64,000 nucleotides of DNA from Anaspis maculata (taxonomy: Eukaryota; Arthropoda; Insecta; Coleoptera; Scraptiidae). The DNA is taken from NCBI GenBank assembly GCA_949128115.1, contig OX421966.1, forward strand, positions 46,931,416 to 46,995,415. Reading direction: 5' to 3'. Position 1 is the stretch's first letter. Each line of letters starts with the position of its first letter. The position numbers and the translations under genes were made by a program. Shown here one piece after another: positions 50,928 to 60,683 of the stretch. The notes under the pieces are model-generated. The model had not been told where the DNA came from. It did no database searches and was given only the letters and a program-made list of their open reading frames with translations.

Positions 50928-50942
50928 ACTATAACACCCTGT
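50928..50942. repeat. Orphan mariner-type tip
   Basis: 'actataacaccctg', the third such end in 1.5 kb. It is followed by TC rather than TA, so the boundary is uncertain. Confidence 0.25.
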
Positions 50943-53302
50943 CCTGTATAGTGTATCTATATAGTACTGCTGAGTGCTGCCACCTAAATATTCAAGAAAA
51001 TCACGGACAGCACGAGAAGTTTCCATCAATTTTAAATCACTTATTAATGACACAGCGTGCTTTTCATGGGGCTAGATTAATTATTTACGTGAATTACCTT
51101 GATTACCACACGCTTGTACTGTTCAGAGTCTAGTTCGCTTTTTCTGTATACCTACCATCACCACACAGATGTACCTACATATTATCTTGTTTGTGTGATG
51201 ATGACTCAAAGTAAATCTTAATCTTACATTATCCTTCCAGTCAGCATTTCATGTCATAGGTACTTTCGGAAAGAAATTAAGAAAACAGCTCGGAACTTTG
51301 CTTCGATTCGATTCGAAAATGTAACGGTAATCGTCTGCATATGTGAACATGAATTGTCATGAAGCAGACAAATGACAGAAAAGAAAAATGACGGCGAATG
51401 AGAGCGCCACGCAATGGTCACAATGATAACTTTCAGCCAAGTCGAGAACCATTCCTGTCGGGTCACCAGCACAACACCCCTGCGCAACAGCAAATAGAGG
51501 AGTCCAGTTGTCGGCGACAGGTTGGCGATACGCATTACGAAAATAAATTATTCATTTTCGGTTGTAATTGACACTTCCGTTGAGTTAGAATTCATCGATA
51601 AAATTAAATTTTAGTTTATGATGGAAGCTGTTGTCCTTAAAACACAATGCAAGCGGTAAAAAAATACTAACTGTAAAGAATAGAATCGAACGCGGCAACA
51701 GCTTACTCCCATTTTCTTGGACGAGACACTGGTCACCCCAAGGGCCTGACACAACGTTACACCTCCGTGTTACACACCCTCGTTACATGTACCGCGAATC
51801 CACTCCCATGTGTGGTTCTGCGTTAGTTGTGTGTTGTGATCTAGGCGCGAGAATAGGAGTTTCACTTCAAAAACAAAACTCTTGGCACCCAGAGCGCGAG
51901 CCTAATGGCAAAATCCCCCTACTGCCACTCTCTATTTACCGATCATCAAGCCTATGGATTAGAGAAAGAACGACGGCCCCTACGTGGGAGGAACTTCATC
52001 CTCAGCGCCACACGAAATAATAAAAACACTATGCTCGGCACAATTCACCGGACAAAGAACACCATAAGCCCGAAACATACAGCCGAACGAAGATAGAGCA
52101 TACAAATTATGCATTATACGATTCTGAAAACTGGTTTTATGTTGGGACAACCGCACAATGCCAGACAGAGAGCGACATTGAGAAGGAAAAACTATTCCAA
52201 CGAAAATAAAACGTTGATGATTCCTGCAGAGAGAAGACAGGCAGAGAGAGAGGCAATTCGGGCTCTTTGTATGGGAAAAATAAAAATTAAGCAGAAGCGA
52301 GAGTCTTCGACCATAAAGTATAGGGTTGAGGTAGGTATTGCATAATAGAATGTTTTGTCTGTCTTTATCGCACCCGACTTGAGCGTTCCTAAGACTTTCG
52401 GAAGGTATTTTTAAACTCGTGTTAGTTGAGAGGCTTCAGTAAAGAGCTTTGGATTTGGGCAAATGGGAATTGGAATAAATAAACTTGAAAGTCTATAAAT
52501 GTGTCTGTATTTAGCCTGTGTGTGTGTGTTGGAAAAGATTAAAGCGAAATTTATTGGGCAGGTTGCGAGAGGATCGAATCTCGGCCGACGGCGGCTGAAT
52601 GAGTTTGTTCCGAGGAAGAAGAGACTTTTTTTGTTAATTTATTGCTTACGCTAACGGGGGCTTCTACTAGACAGTTTCGTTTTTTTGAAAGCAGGACATA
52701 GGACAAGTACGGCGGGAAAAATGTATTGAACAATAATTATTATGATACTATTGAGTAAAATTCCACTTCATTTCTCTTAGAGCCTTCTTTTTGCAGTCAG
52801 GATAAGCCTTTTGATGTTCAGATACTTACCACTTGGAAAAGAAATTGAAGTTGATCCTCGTCCTGGGTTCTGGGTTAGTTTGCGATTTTGTTTTTGAATT
52901 AGAGCGACTTTTCTTTCAGCCATATCTTTGACTGCACTAAGGCTCTTGAAACAGTATATTATTGTACAATAAGACGTAATATTTACACACGACTGGTTTT
53001 GGGACATAATGATTGATGAGCTTGCGAGGAGTGCTCCAAAGGAAGGAGTGTGACAATATATGTTATTAACCGAGTGTAGCAATTATACTATTTTATCTGC
53101 TTTGTCTTGATATTTGCTCGGAAATTAGAAATTCTAACGGCTAAAAAAAGAATTGTTTGGAAAGTAAGTAACTCTAAGCGACTGACATTCGCCTGCCTTC
53201 TAGTAGCAATATCTACTTTGTTTTAATTGGTTAAAAAGCGGTTTAACAGTTTATTCTGATAGAATAAATCACGTATTTTATACCTTCATTAGGTATATTT
53301 AA

Positions 53303-53925
53303 CCCTTAGATGTCCAAGCGGGGTAACTTGAGTCTTGGGTCCCCCACATTCGGTTTGGCTGTAACTTTTTTGTATGTGGGACTAGGCAACCCAACTCACA
53401 GCTATTTGTCAAATGGAATGGGGGCTTATGATGTCCCATTTTCAAATTTTGAAAATTTCAGCACAGCACGAACTTGGATAATAAAGATGAGTGGGCCCCT
53501 GAAGTACCCCATTTGGGTATCTATGTTGATTTTGATAAAATCGCAGGTGATAAAACTCATCTGTGATACTTGTGGAAATTTTTTTTGCGATGCCCATCGG
53601 CGAAAATTACTGCTTTCATGCCTGTTGATTGTGCCATGAGAGAATAATTTATTTGTGGCTCATTTTCAGTCATATTTTTTTCTTTATAAGTGGACAGTCA
53701 GTGTGTTGAGACTATTTTCAAATTTATAAAAATGCGTTCTATTTCTTTTCAATATGCAATAAAATTGTTCATTATTATAACGTCTTAGTGGTTATCACGA
53801 AGTTATCAAGTGTTTTGACTAGTTTGGCAATATCTGGCACGTGAAATTTTCGAAAAATTGGGGAGAATCTCTAGTGACCCCGTTTGGGTCTCAACGTAGA
53901 TTTGCGTAGCTTGGGTATCTAAGGG
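53303..53925. mobile_element. piggyBac-type MITE (623 bp)
   Basis: Flanked on both sides by TTAA (53,299-53,302 and 53,926-53,929), the target site of piggyBac elements. The tips are CCCTTAGATGTCCAAGC and, on the right reverse-complemented, CCCTTAGATACCCAAGC, agreeing at 15 of 17 positions and starting with CCC as piggyBac tips usually do. The interior has no transposase; the 109-codon + strand ORF starting within the left tip has no recognisable domain. It would depend on a transposase from elsewhere. Confidence 0.8.
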
Positions 53926-54084
53926 TTAATAGAATCGAACTATTTCCTAAAGTATCAGAAAATTCAATACATCTTATACTTGAATATAAAATGGTAAGCT
54001 TGTCGGGGGAGCTGGGCCGCACATTTGGCTTCAGTATCTATAAGTCTCCATTGTTGAACCAAAGAAGATGAAGCTTTTTTGCCT

Positions 54085-54480
54085 TCACGAAGCTCTCAGC
54101 TTAGAATGGTTCCACTCTGTCATGTCGATTTTCCAGAGCGTCTTCACACCAAATTTCTTCAAATTTTTTATCGCATTTGCATTTGCTAAATCATTCAACT
54201 GTAGACTCTCGAAATCATCTTGATCAATTTTTGGTCGCACTACCCGGGCTCTGGGAGAAGGGTTATGCATCATTGAACGAATTATCTTGCGCTTTGTTTC
54301 CACCGAGACATTGGTATATCAAACAAGCACAGACCCACTAACTCATCTTATAGATACCACATAATGTTCTAACATCTTCTTCAGTGTGGCCTTTGCAAAT
54401 ATCATTGTTCAGAGCACATATGACTAGCAGAGCACTGGAAAAGTTCATGTTTAGCGAGTAACTTCATCTATCTGCGAAAG
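54085..54480 (-). pseudogene. Decayed fragment of a repeat-associated coding element, copy A
   Basis: The minus strand encodes AIKNLKKFGVKTLWKID after a charged stretch (PKIDQDDFESLQLNDLANAN). Further upstream on that strand, stop-interrupted reading matches KKMLEH and the region around WYLSDELVGL found in copy B on the opposite strand. At least two stops break this copy. From memory, the combination of a WYLS-E-LV-L-LFD segment followed by a K-F...W segment resembles a large, repeat-associated family of uncharacterised arthropod proteins; I could not verify this. It faces copy B head to head, about 120 bp apart. Confidence 0.5.
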
Positions 54481-54604
54481 GATTGGAGGAGATCGCGTAT
54501 CGCGTAGTTTGACTGACTATTCATATAAAAATCTAGTCCACAACGCCGCTAGCTACATGTATTCCGAACAATGACTTTCGGCTGATTAAGAACTTAATAA
54601 GAGT

Positions 54605-55104
54605 ATGATAAACCTGATATTGCAAAAAATAAATATTGCAAAAAACCGGATCACAGCAAAAAAGATGTTGGAACATCTGTGGTATCTGTCAGATGAGTTA
54701 GTAGGCCTGTACTTGTTTGATATCTATCTTTGTCTCCGTGGAGACAAAGCACAAAATAGTTATCCATCTTCCGGAACCAAGATGGTTCTGAAAATTTACA
54801 GCCAATTGATTTAGAAAACATGAATACGATTAAAATTTTGAAGAAATTTGGTGTGAAGAAGTTCTGGAAAATCGACTTATCAAAGTCAAAGTGGAACCAT
54901 TCTGAAAGCTACTTAGAGACAAAAGAACTTTGCAACAGCCTTGAGTTACTAACGATGTGGCTAGAAGAGAAGTCACTGATTCGCAAAATAACCCAGGACG
55001 AGAATAAACTTCAATTTCTTTTACAAGTGGTATCTAAGCATCAAAAGGCTTATCCTGACTGCATGAAGAAAGCTATAAGAAGAGTGAATCCGAATTTTAC
55101 TTAA
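54605..55104 (+). pseudogene. Decayed fragment of a repeat-associated coding element, copy B
   Basis: Two frames together cover the remnant. 54,605-54,814 encodes KKMLEHLWYLSDELVGLYLF and then diverges to a stop. 54,820-55,104 encodes TIKILKKFGVKKFWKID, then a segment with DENKLQFLLQVVSKHQKAYP and a TAA stop at 55,102-55,104. The FLLQVV..H...YP tail resembles the C-terminal end of the same arthropod family suggested for copy A. The copies share about 75-80% identity in the KKFGVK region by eye and are inverted relative to each other. Coding capacity is broken at about 54,815. Confidence 0.5.
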
Positions 55105-55997
55105 TAGTATCATTATTATTGTTCGATTCATTGTTTGAATAAAGTTTGGTACATGAAAAAGTACAGTAGGTTATTTTTCCAATTTATCGATAATCATGAA
55201 AATGCAGTTGGCTTGGGATGGCTCAAAAATATATTTTTCTTTGATTGTTTTTTGTAAACTCATTTTTAATCCATTTAGAACAACTTTCAAAATAGTGGGG
55301 GGGGGGTTAACGACCAAGAATAGAATGATCTGTGCATTTTGTGATCAAAGCATGTTTGGCATACTACTTGTTCAGGAGACCCTCCTTTGCAATTCCAGAT
55401 GTGGCGCCACGCAAGATTTTCCACCAGAGGCACTGTATTGCGGTTAGTATACCTGCTAGGGGTAAACTCTGCAAAAATGATTTTTTGCACGACGAAACTT
55501 TGCTGGGTGGCTCTTTTTTTTCCTTGGCCATAAAGAATCGATCACTATTTCGGTATTTCGGTATATTTTCCGACTAGATTCAATGTCCTGAACTTGAATC
55601 CGATGTGTAAATTTGGATAGAAACAAGTTCAAACAAGTTAACTTAAGAAAACCTGTTTTTTCTTCGACAATTTTCACAAAACTTTTTTTTACTGTTAAAG
55701 CATAGAGCTCTGGAGCAAATCTGACTTTCTTGCAACCAAGAGTAAGAGGAGAGGAGATGAATTTTCCAATTCAATAAGTTTGAGAATATTGGATTACATA
55801 ATATTTGAAGGATCACCTACCAAATTCTTAGGCTTGAAAATTGGGCTTTTAATGTTTTTCTCTTTTTCGGGCATTTTCAGAGTTTCAGACTCTTGCGAAA
55901 TCTGCAAATAATGGTTCTCTCTATAAAAAAAAAAATTGAACAAGTACTGGAAATATGATTCTCGCTCAACATTCTAAACAACTTGATTCTCCTCACC
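55105..55997. other. Intergenic, no gene seen
   Basis: AT-rich. It contains a run of ten G at about 55,298-55,307. Overlapping ORFs on both strands at 55,196-55,677 have no recognisable domain or conserved frame. Confidence 0.55.
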
Positions 55998-56321
55998 TTA
56001 AGGACGGAGTCATATTGGTGAAATAAGCGATGCGAAATCAATCCGTCTGGGTTTATTCCTTGACGGATTCTTACCATTTTGGTCTCTTTCGGCTACAAGG
56101 ATGTACTTTAGTTTGAGCTCATTGGCATTTCCGAAAAAAAATAATTAAATTTTGACATTTGAAAAAATTATTTTTGGATTTTGGAAATGCCAATGGGCTC
56201 AAACCATAGTACATTATCGTAGTTTTCAAAAGAGCCCAAAATGGTGAAAATCCGTCAAGGAATAAACCCAGATGGATTGATTTTCCAACGCTTATTTTAC
56301 CAATTGAACTCCGTCCTTGAT
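55998..56321. repeat. Foldback structure, arms of about 140-155 bp
   Basis: The left arm (about 55,998-56,145) pairs with the right arm (about 56,165-56,321). Matching blocks include 'ggtttattccttgacgga', 'accattttggtctc', 'gagctcattggcatttcc' and 'aggacggagt'. Arms are roughly 80% complementary by eye, with a loop of about 20 bp. The ORFs at 55,877 and 56,119 on the minus strand lie in these arms and share the frames expected of inverted copies; they are not genes. Confidence 0.8.
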
Positions 56322-56340
56322 AAGACTTGAAAAAAGTAAT

Positions 56341-56532
56341 GGCGGCTTCACAGAACTTCGTATGTCGCCGGCAACAGTCCCCCACTTATTCGGTAAAATC
56401 TGGCGACACCAACTTTAGTTCAATAAATTGAACGACACGACGACAGAAACTCCTGTCGCGAGAATTATGTGGAGGGAAGTAGGGAAATACAGCCAGATCG
56501 AATCCTATTGGCCAGCGACACACGAAGTTCTG
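56341..56532. mobile_element. Short MITE with 28-bp TIRs (192 bp)
   Basis: Starts GGCGGCTTCACAGAACTTCG and ends with the reverse complement of the same sequence; the pairing extends to about 28 bp with two mismatches ('tatgtcgc' versus 'gcgacaca'). 'gtaa' is found at both flanks (about 56,336 and 56,533), a possible target duplication. The interior is non-coding. The superfamily is not determined. Confidence 0.7.
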
Positions 56533-56969
56533 TGAAGCCGCCGTAAGGCCTGAATGAAAATTGGACTTCTTACGATTTTCTTCAAACTATTGAACTTGAC
56601 AATCATATTCAAAGCTCAATGTCTCAGTTGGAGTAATATGAAAAATTCTGAAAATTAGTCTTGGGTTACCGCAATAGAAAATCATGACCAAAAGGACTTG
56701 GTCTGGTCATAAAATCCAGCTGCCCCCCTTTATGGTTCAGATGTTTTTTGCCTTCGAATAAAATGAGTGAAATCGGTCATTGGCAGCTGTCACATGCGAG
56801 ACCGAGAACATAGGGGTATGTCGGTCTTTGCCAAGAGCTGTGAGTATGGACAACTTAGCGTGACCTGTCAACACTTGGTTATCAGTTATTACTACCTACC
56901 TCATCTTTTCTGGTTGGCTGTGAGTCTTCTTTATATTTGTTAAAGAAAGGGTTATTCAGTTTTCTATGT
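56533..56969. other. Intergenic, no gene seen
   Basis: No ORF of note and no repeat recognised. Confidence 0.55.
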
Positions 56970-57752
56970 CTACACCTTTTCCAGTTGTAGTTCAGAAAGT
57001 ATCAGTTGTATTTCAGATATCGTCAATTGTAGTTCAGAAGACGTCAATTGCATTTCAGATTAGTAAAATGTAGTTCAGAAAGTATCAATTTTATTTCAGA
57101 TTAGTCAAATGTATTTCAGAAACAGTCAATTGTATTTCAGATTAATAAATTGAATTTGAGAAAGCATCATTTGTATATCAGAAAGCGTGATTTGTATTTC
57201 AGAACATGTCATTTGTAGTTCAGAAAATAATTTATATGTATAATTTATCAATCAATGCAGCTCCAAGATAATTGTAGCATTTGTCGTTCTTCAGTGCTGC
57301 GAAAGCCGGTCGTGCGATTAACACCCCCGCAGGCATCTGTTACACAGAAGATGTGTCGAATATCTGCAGTTCATCATACAAGAAGATCAAGAGTTCGAAG
57401 CTGTGGCTGTGCAAAAGTGCCCCAATTTGCAGGAGTCCGAATAAAATTGATACTTTCTGAACTACATTTTACTAATCAGAGATGCAACTGATGTCTTCTG
57501 AACTACAATTGTCGCCTTCTGAACTTCAATTGACGCTTTCTGAAATACAATTGACATAATCTGATGTACAATTCAAGTTTTCTGAACTACATTTGATAAA
57601 TCTGAAATACAATTGACGCCTTCTGAACTACAAGTGACTAATCCGAAATACAATTGACGCTTTCTGAACTACACTTGATAAATTCTGAAATTCAATTGAC
57701 GATATCTGAAATACAATTGATATTTTCTGAACTACAACTGGAAAAGGTGTAG
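56970..57752. mobile_element. Foldback element with short tandem sub-repeats (783 bp)
   Basis: Tips are CTACACCTTTTCCAGTTGTA and its reverse complement (56,970 and 57,752). Each arm, about 260-300 bp, is made of many degenerate units of about 20-24 bp of the form 'caattgtatttcaga' plus 'aagcgt' or similar; the right arm carries the reverse-complement units 'tctgaaatacaattgac'. The central part (about 57,240-57,445) is unique, richer in G+C, and holds an open frame with two Cys pairs (NCSICRSS, SCGC) that I do not recognise. The layout resembles Drosophila FB elements, whose long TIRs consist of short direct repeats; assignment is by architecture only. No clear target duplication was found. 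Confidence 0.75.
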
Positions 57753-57774
57753 TATCTTAGATATTGTCATTATA

Positions 57775-58789
57775 CAGGTGTCCCAAAATTATTGCAACAA
57801 AATTCACATGGAGGTAGAAAATTGAAAAATAATAGGACTTCCTCGATAAAAACACCCTCGCAAACGTAATAACGGAGATACAGGCCTTGAAGTTATTGTT
57901 TTTTTAAAATAGCTTTTTTGCAATACTTTTCAACCGTTGAACCGATTCTATTCAAATTTCAACCAAAGCTTACTAAAATAGGTCTCTATCGAACAATTAT
58001 AACGCATTTCATCAAACATTTTTAGGGGCGAAGGTACCTTCCTCCTTTTTTCCCTAATTTTCACCCCCGAGATATTTTTGAAAATAATTTCAATTTTTGA
58101 ATTCTACGTTCAATTTAAAGAAAAAAGTTACTGTTGCAAAATTTTGATTAGAGGCTCCGTTTCAAAGATATTTGGGATTGAAACATTGGAAAACATCTCA
58201 ATATCGCCACTTTCCAGGGCCCAATTCTTTTTTCTGAAAAACTTCCAGCAAAAATAATGGTTTATCAACCTTAAACATCTGGAATTCTTATTTCACTTAA
58301 GAAATGTTGAGTTTTCTTGAATTTTAATTTTTAAAGCCTTTGAAAGTGGCGTTTTAGATACGTTTTCCGAAGTTTCAAACCTAAATATCTTGAAAATGAA
58401 GCCTTCATTTAGAATTTCGCAAGAGTAACTTTTTTCTCTAAATTGAACGTAGAATTGAAAAATTGGAACTATTTTCAAAAATATTCACGGGGGTGGAGAA
58501 TAAGGGAAAAAAGTGGAAGGTACCCCCTATTATCTTCGCCCCTGAAAATGTTTGATGGAATGCGTTATCATTGTTTGATAGAGACCTATTTTAGTGAATT
58601 TGGTTTAAATTTGAATGAAATCGGCCCGACGGTTCATAAGATATGCAAAAAAAACTTTTTTAAAAAAACAACTTTGAAGGCCTGTATTCTCGTTATTACG
58701 TTTGCGAGAGTATTTTTATTGAAGAAATACTCTTATTTTTCAATTTTCTACCTCTCTGTAAATTTTGTTGCATTATTTCGGGACACCTG
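57775..58789. mobile_element. Foldback MITE with TA target sites (1,015 bp)
   Basis: Flanked by TA at 57,773-57,774 and 58,790-58,791. The left tip is CAGGTGTCCCAAAATTATTG and the right tip, reverse-complemented, CAGGTGTCCCGAAATAATGC. The arms run about 440 bp on the left (to about 58,216, 'gccactttcc') and about 455 bp on the right (from about 58,336, 'gaaagtggc'), with a spacer of about 120 bp. Arms are imperfectly complementary. No transposase is present; the 127-codon ORF at 58,443-58,826 runs through the right arm and out of the element and is not a gene. Its tips resemble those of the 2.8-kb element at 45,418-48,245. Confidence 0.88.
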
Positions 58790-58791
58790 TA

Positions 58792-59043
58792 TGTCTTTTT
58801 TATCTCATAATATTTGTGATGGGTAAATTTTGTTTGTCTCGGTTTTCTTGTCCAACTTTGAAGACCTGTTTTCCATCATTTTGCGATTCAGAAATAATTT
58901 TTTAGGATCCAGCCCTTTTTTTTCGATTCTTTATCCATTGATAGTTTTTGCATATCGCTCTGGGTCGTTTAAAAAATATCTCGTATTTAGGAAAAGCAAA
59001 AATTTTGATACTGCCACTTTTATTTGTGCGCACTTGTATGAGT
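58792..59043. other. Intergenic, no gene seen
   Basis: T-rich sequence between two mobile elements with no supported feature. Confidence 0.5.
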
Positions 59044-59343
59044 ATGATTATTACACACAACGCCCTCGATTAATAGACCTACAAGGATAATATTCACTTA
59101 TCTAAATCCCACTGTCAATAGCAACGGAATAAAATTGATGTAAACAACAAAATCTGACAGCTGTCACTTCGGACTTCTTTTTTGTAATAATCACCAAAAT
59201 ATCACTCGTGCTCGAGATTTTCCCTGATAATTTTGGCCAGGCGTTTCCCTCGGGCTGGTTGTCCCTAGATAAATGCCCTTCTCCTACGGAGTCGGGCATT
59301 TATCGCTACAACCAGCACTCGCGATGGCCTGTCCAAAATTATC
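59044..59343 (+). repeat. Inverted arm A (about 300 bp)
   Basis: Pairs with 61,393-61,693 over its whole length, for example 'acaaggataatattcactta', 'tctgacagctgtcacttcgg' and 'gataattttggccaggcg'. It contains its own hairpin near 59,260-59,308, where 'gataaatgccc' and 'gggcatttatc' face each other. Together with arm B it may be the TIR pair of a 2.65-kb non-autonomous element or two oppositely oriented insertions of one repeat. Confidence 0.85.
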
Positions 59344-60440
59344 GTGAAAATCTAAGCACTTGTGATATTACTGTTGAATAAATCATGAAAGAAATATAAA
59401 CAGTATGAAATACAATTAAACAGAATATGTTGTTGCGTTTTGTGTTGTTCTACGGGTTGGATTATTGATGTTCTTTTGATGAGCTTGATAATAACTACTA
59501 ACTATAATACTGTAAAAATATCCCGTGAAGTGGACGCCTGAATGCCATAAACGCATAACATGGTTCAGGTTATTGTTCTATTTTTTATGTTGCCATTATA
59601 TCATGAGATTTCAGATTTAACGATTCCATAAATTCAAAGTCTTTTTAATAATAAAAAAATATTATCCTGGGAATATTTTCTACCTACGTCTTAAATGAGA
59701 ATAAGTCAACAATGTTAACATTACTACTTATGATTATAGGTAGGTAGAAGTAACGTACCTACGCGTAACTGGGGGTTGGACAGTTAGATGGAGTAAAAGC
59801 AACAAACGTAATGACCACCCGTGGAGGCTACAAACGTATCTAGTCCGATGATTTGACAAAGTGGACGGATGGCTTTTCATGGTCAGCTGACCCTTCACAT
59901 CGACCGGGATTAAATCCTCGAAATGAACAATGATTCGGCGCATTAGCGCACGACAACATACAACACAAAGATATGGACAACAAACAAACGACACGACAAT
60001 ACATCCACGGTAGACGACAGTGAACAAGCGACCAGAGGCTCTTTAAACTACTCAAAACGACAAAAAACCTTTTAGAGAGTGAAGAAGATGGAGATGGTGC
60101 AGCTTGCAGCGCGACGGGGAAGATGACACCACGTTATTATAATTTTCAATAATTGAATTTATTTTATTTATAATATTTACAACGGAAGAAAACCTGCCGC
60201 ACACGTATCAAGGCTTCATTTTGAGCTCCATCATTCAGTTTTGCATTTTCACCTGGAAAACTCTCAAAAAATTGGAAAAAAGGTGGAAATCTGTTCACGT
60301 TATGAAAAGTTAGTTTGCAGTGTTTCCAAAGGGAAAAACTCGAAAACCACTGATCCGATTTCCAAAATTCCTCTTCCTCAAAAAAATTATTCAGTCTCTT
60401 ATTTTCTCCAACTAAGCATGACTCGTAGCAAGTCTGTACC
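59344..60440. other. Interior between inverted arms, no gene seen
   Basis: Non-coding as far as I can see. A cysteine-rich minus-strand ORF (59,734-60,027) and its overlapping shadow have no recognisable domain. A 'taggtaggtag' motif lies near 59,740. Confidence 0.5.
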
Positions 60441-60675
60441 TTTTTTTTATTCGGTCATTTAACGTCGGTCTATTTCCGCAACGAGGCCTAACACCGACGC
60501 CGGTGAACGCTCTGCACCATCGTTCGTATTTTACGTGCTATGCTATCCAGCAAGCATTCCAACTAAACCAAGAAGCTTGTTTTCGAGGCGAAAATCCGTC
60601 CCCGGCGGGGATCGTACCCGCGACCTCTGGAGTGGTAGTCGAACGCGCTAACTACCACACCACAAGCTCCTCAGT
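60441..60675 (-). mobile_element. tRNA-derived SINE (235 bp) with target duplication
   Basis: On the minus strand the element starts at 60,675, has a tRNA-like head (about 60,670-60,598), a tRNA-unrelated body containing 'gaccgacgttaaatgaccg', and ends in an A8 tail at 60,448-60,441. The same 8 bp (tctgtacc on the + strand) flank both sides, at 60,433-60,440 and 60,676-60,683, as expected for insertion by target-primed reverse transcription using LINE machinery. The insertion lies between the inverted arms at 59,044 and 61,693. The + strand ORF at 60,503 runs through the element and is not a gene. Confidence 0.85.
60598..60670 (-). ncRNA. tRNA-like head of the SINE (pol III promoter)
   Basis: The minus strand reads TGGTGTGGTAGTTAGCGC, an A-box-like segment, and GGGTACGATCC, a B-box-like segment. 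The T-arm folds well (GCGGG/CCCGC around a 7-nt loop). The anticodon stem keeps about four of five pairs around loop CTACCAC. The acceptor ends do not pair, so it is not a functional tRNA. The layout resembles a eukaryotic tRNA-Val-like sequence. Confidence 0.7.
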
Positions 60676-60683
60676 TCTGTACC

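Larger units (their letters stand above)
49193..53298. other. Intergenic, no gene seen
   Basis: About 4.1 kb without a convincing gene. The longest open frames (51,631-52,020 on +, 52,777-53,082 on -) lack recognisable domains; the former opens at a non-ATG codon. The lysine-rich 67-codon ORF at 50,475 reflects A-rich sequence. Three sites resemble mariner-type right tips (listed separately). A short TG run lies near 52,520. The stretch 51,680-52,300 is richer in G+C than its surroundings and may be an old element, but I cannot identify it. Confidence 0.5.

Noticed and set aside
51631..52020. 129-codon + strand ORF
   Set aside because: It opens at a non-ATG codon, has no domain, and overlaps other open frames in a locally GC-richer stretch.
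58443..58826. 127-codon + strand ORF
   Set aside because: It lies mostly in the right arm of the foldback MITE and continues past its end; the arm is non-coding.
59734..60027. Cysteine-rich minus-strand ORF that could look like a small secreted protein
   Set aside because: No cleavable signal peptide followed by a mature domain, no conserved cysteine spacing I recognise, and an overlapping frame is equally open.
60598..60670. Functional tRNA gene
   Set aside because: The acceptor stem does not pair, the anticodon stem is imperfect, and the sequence is the head of a SINE with target duplications.
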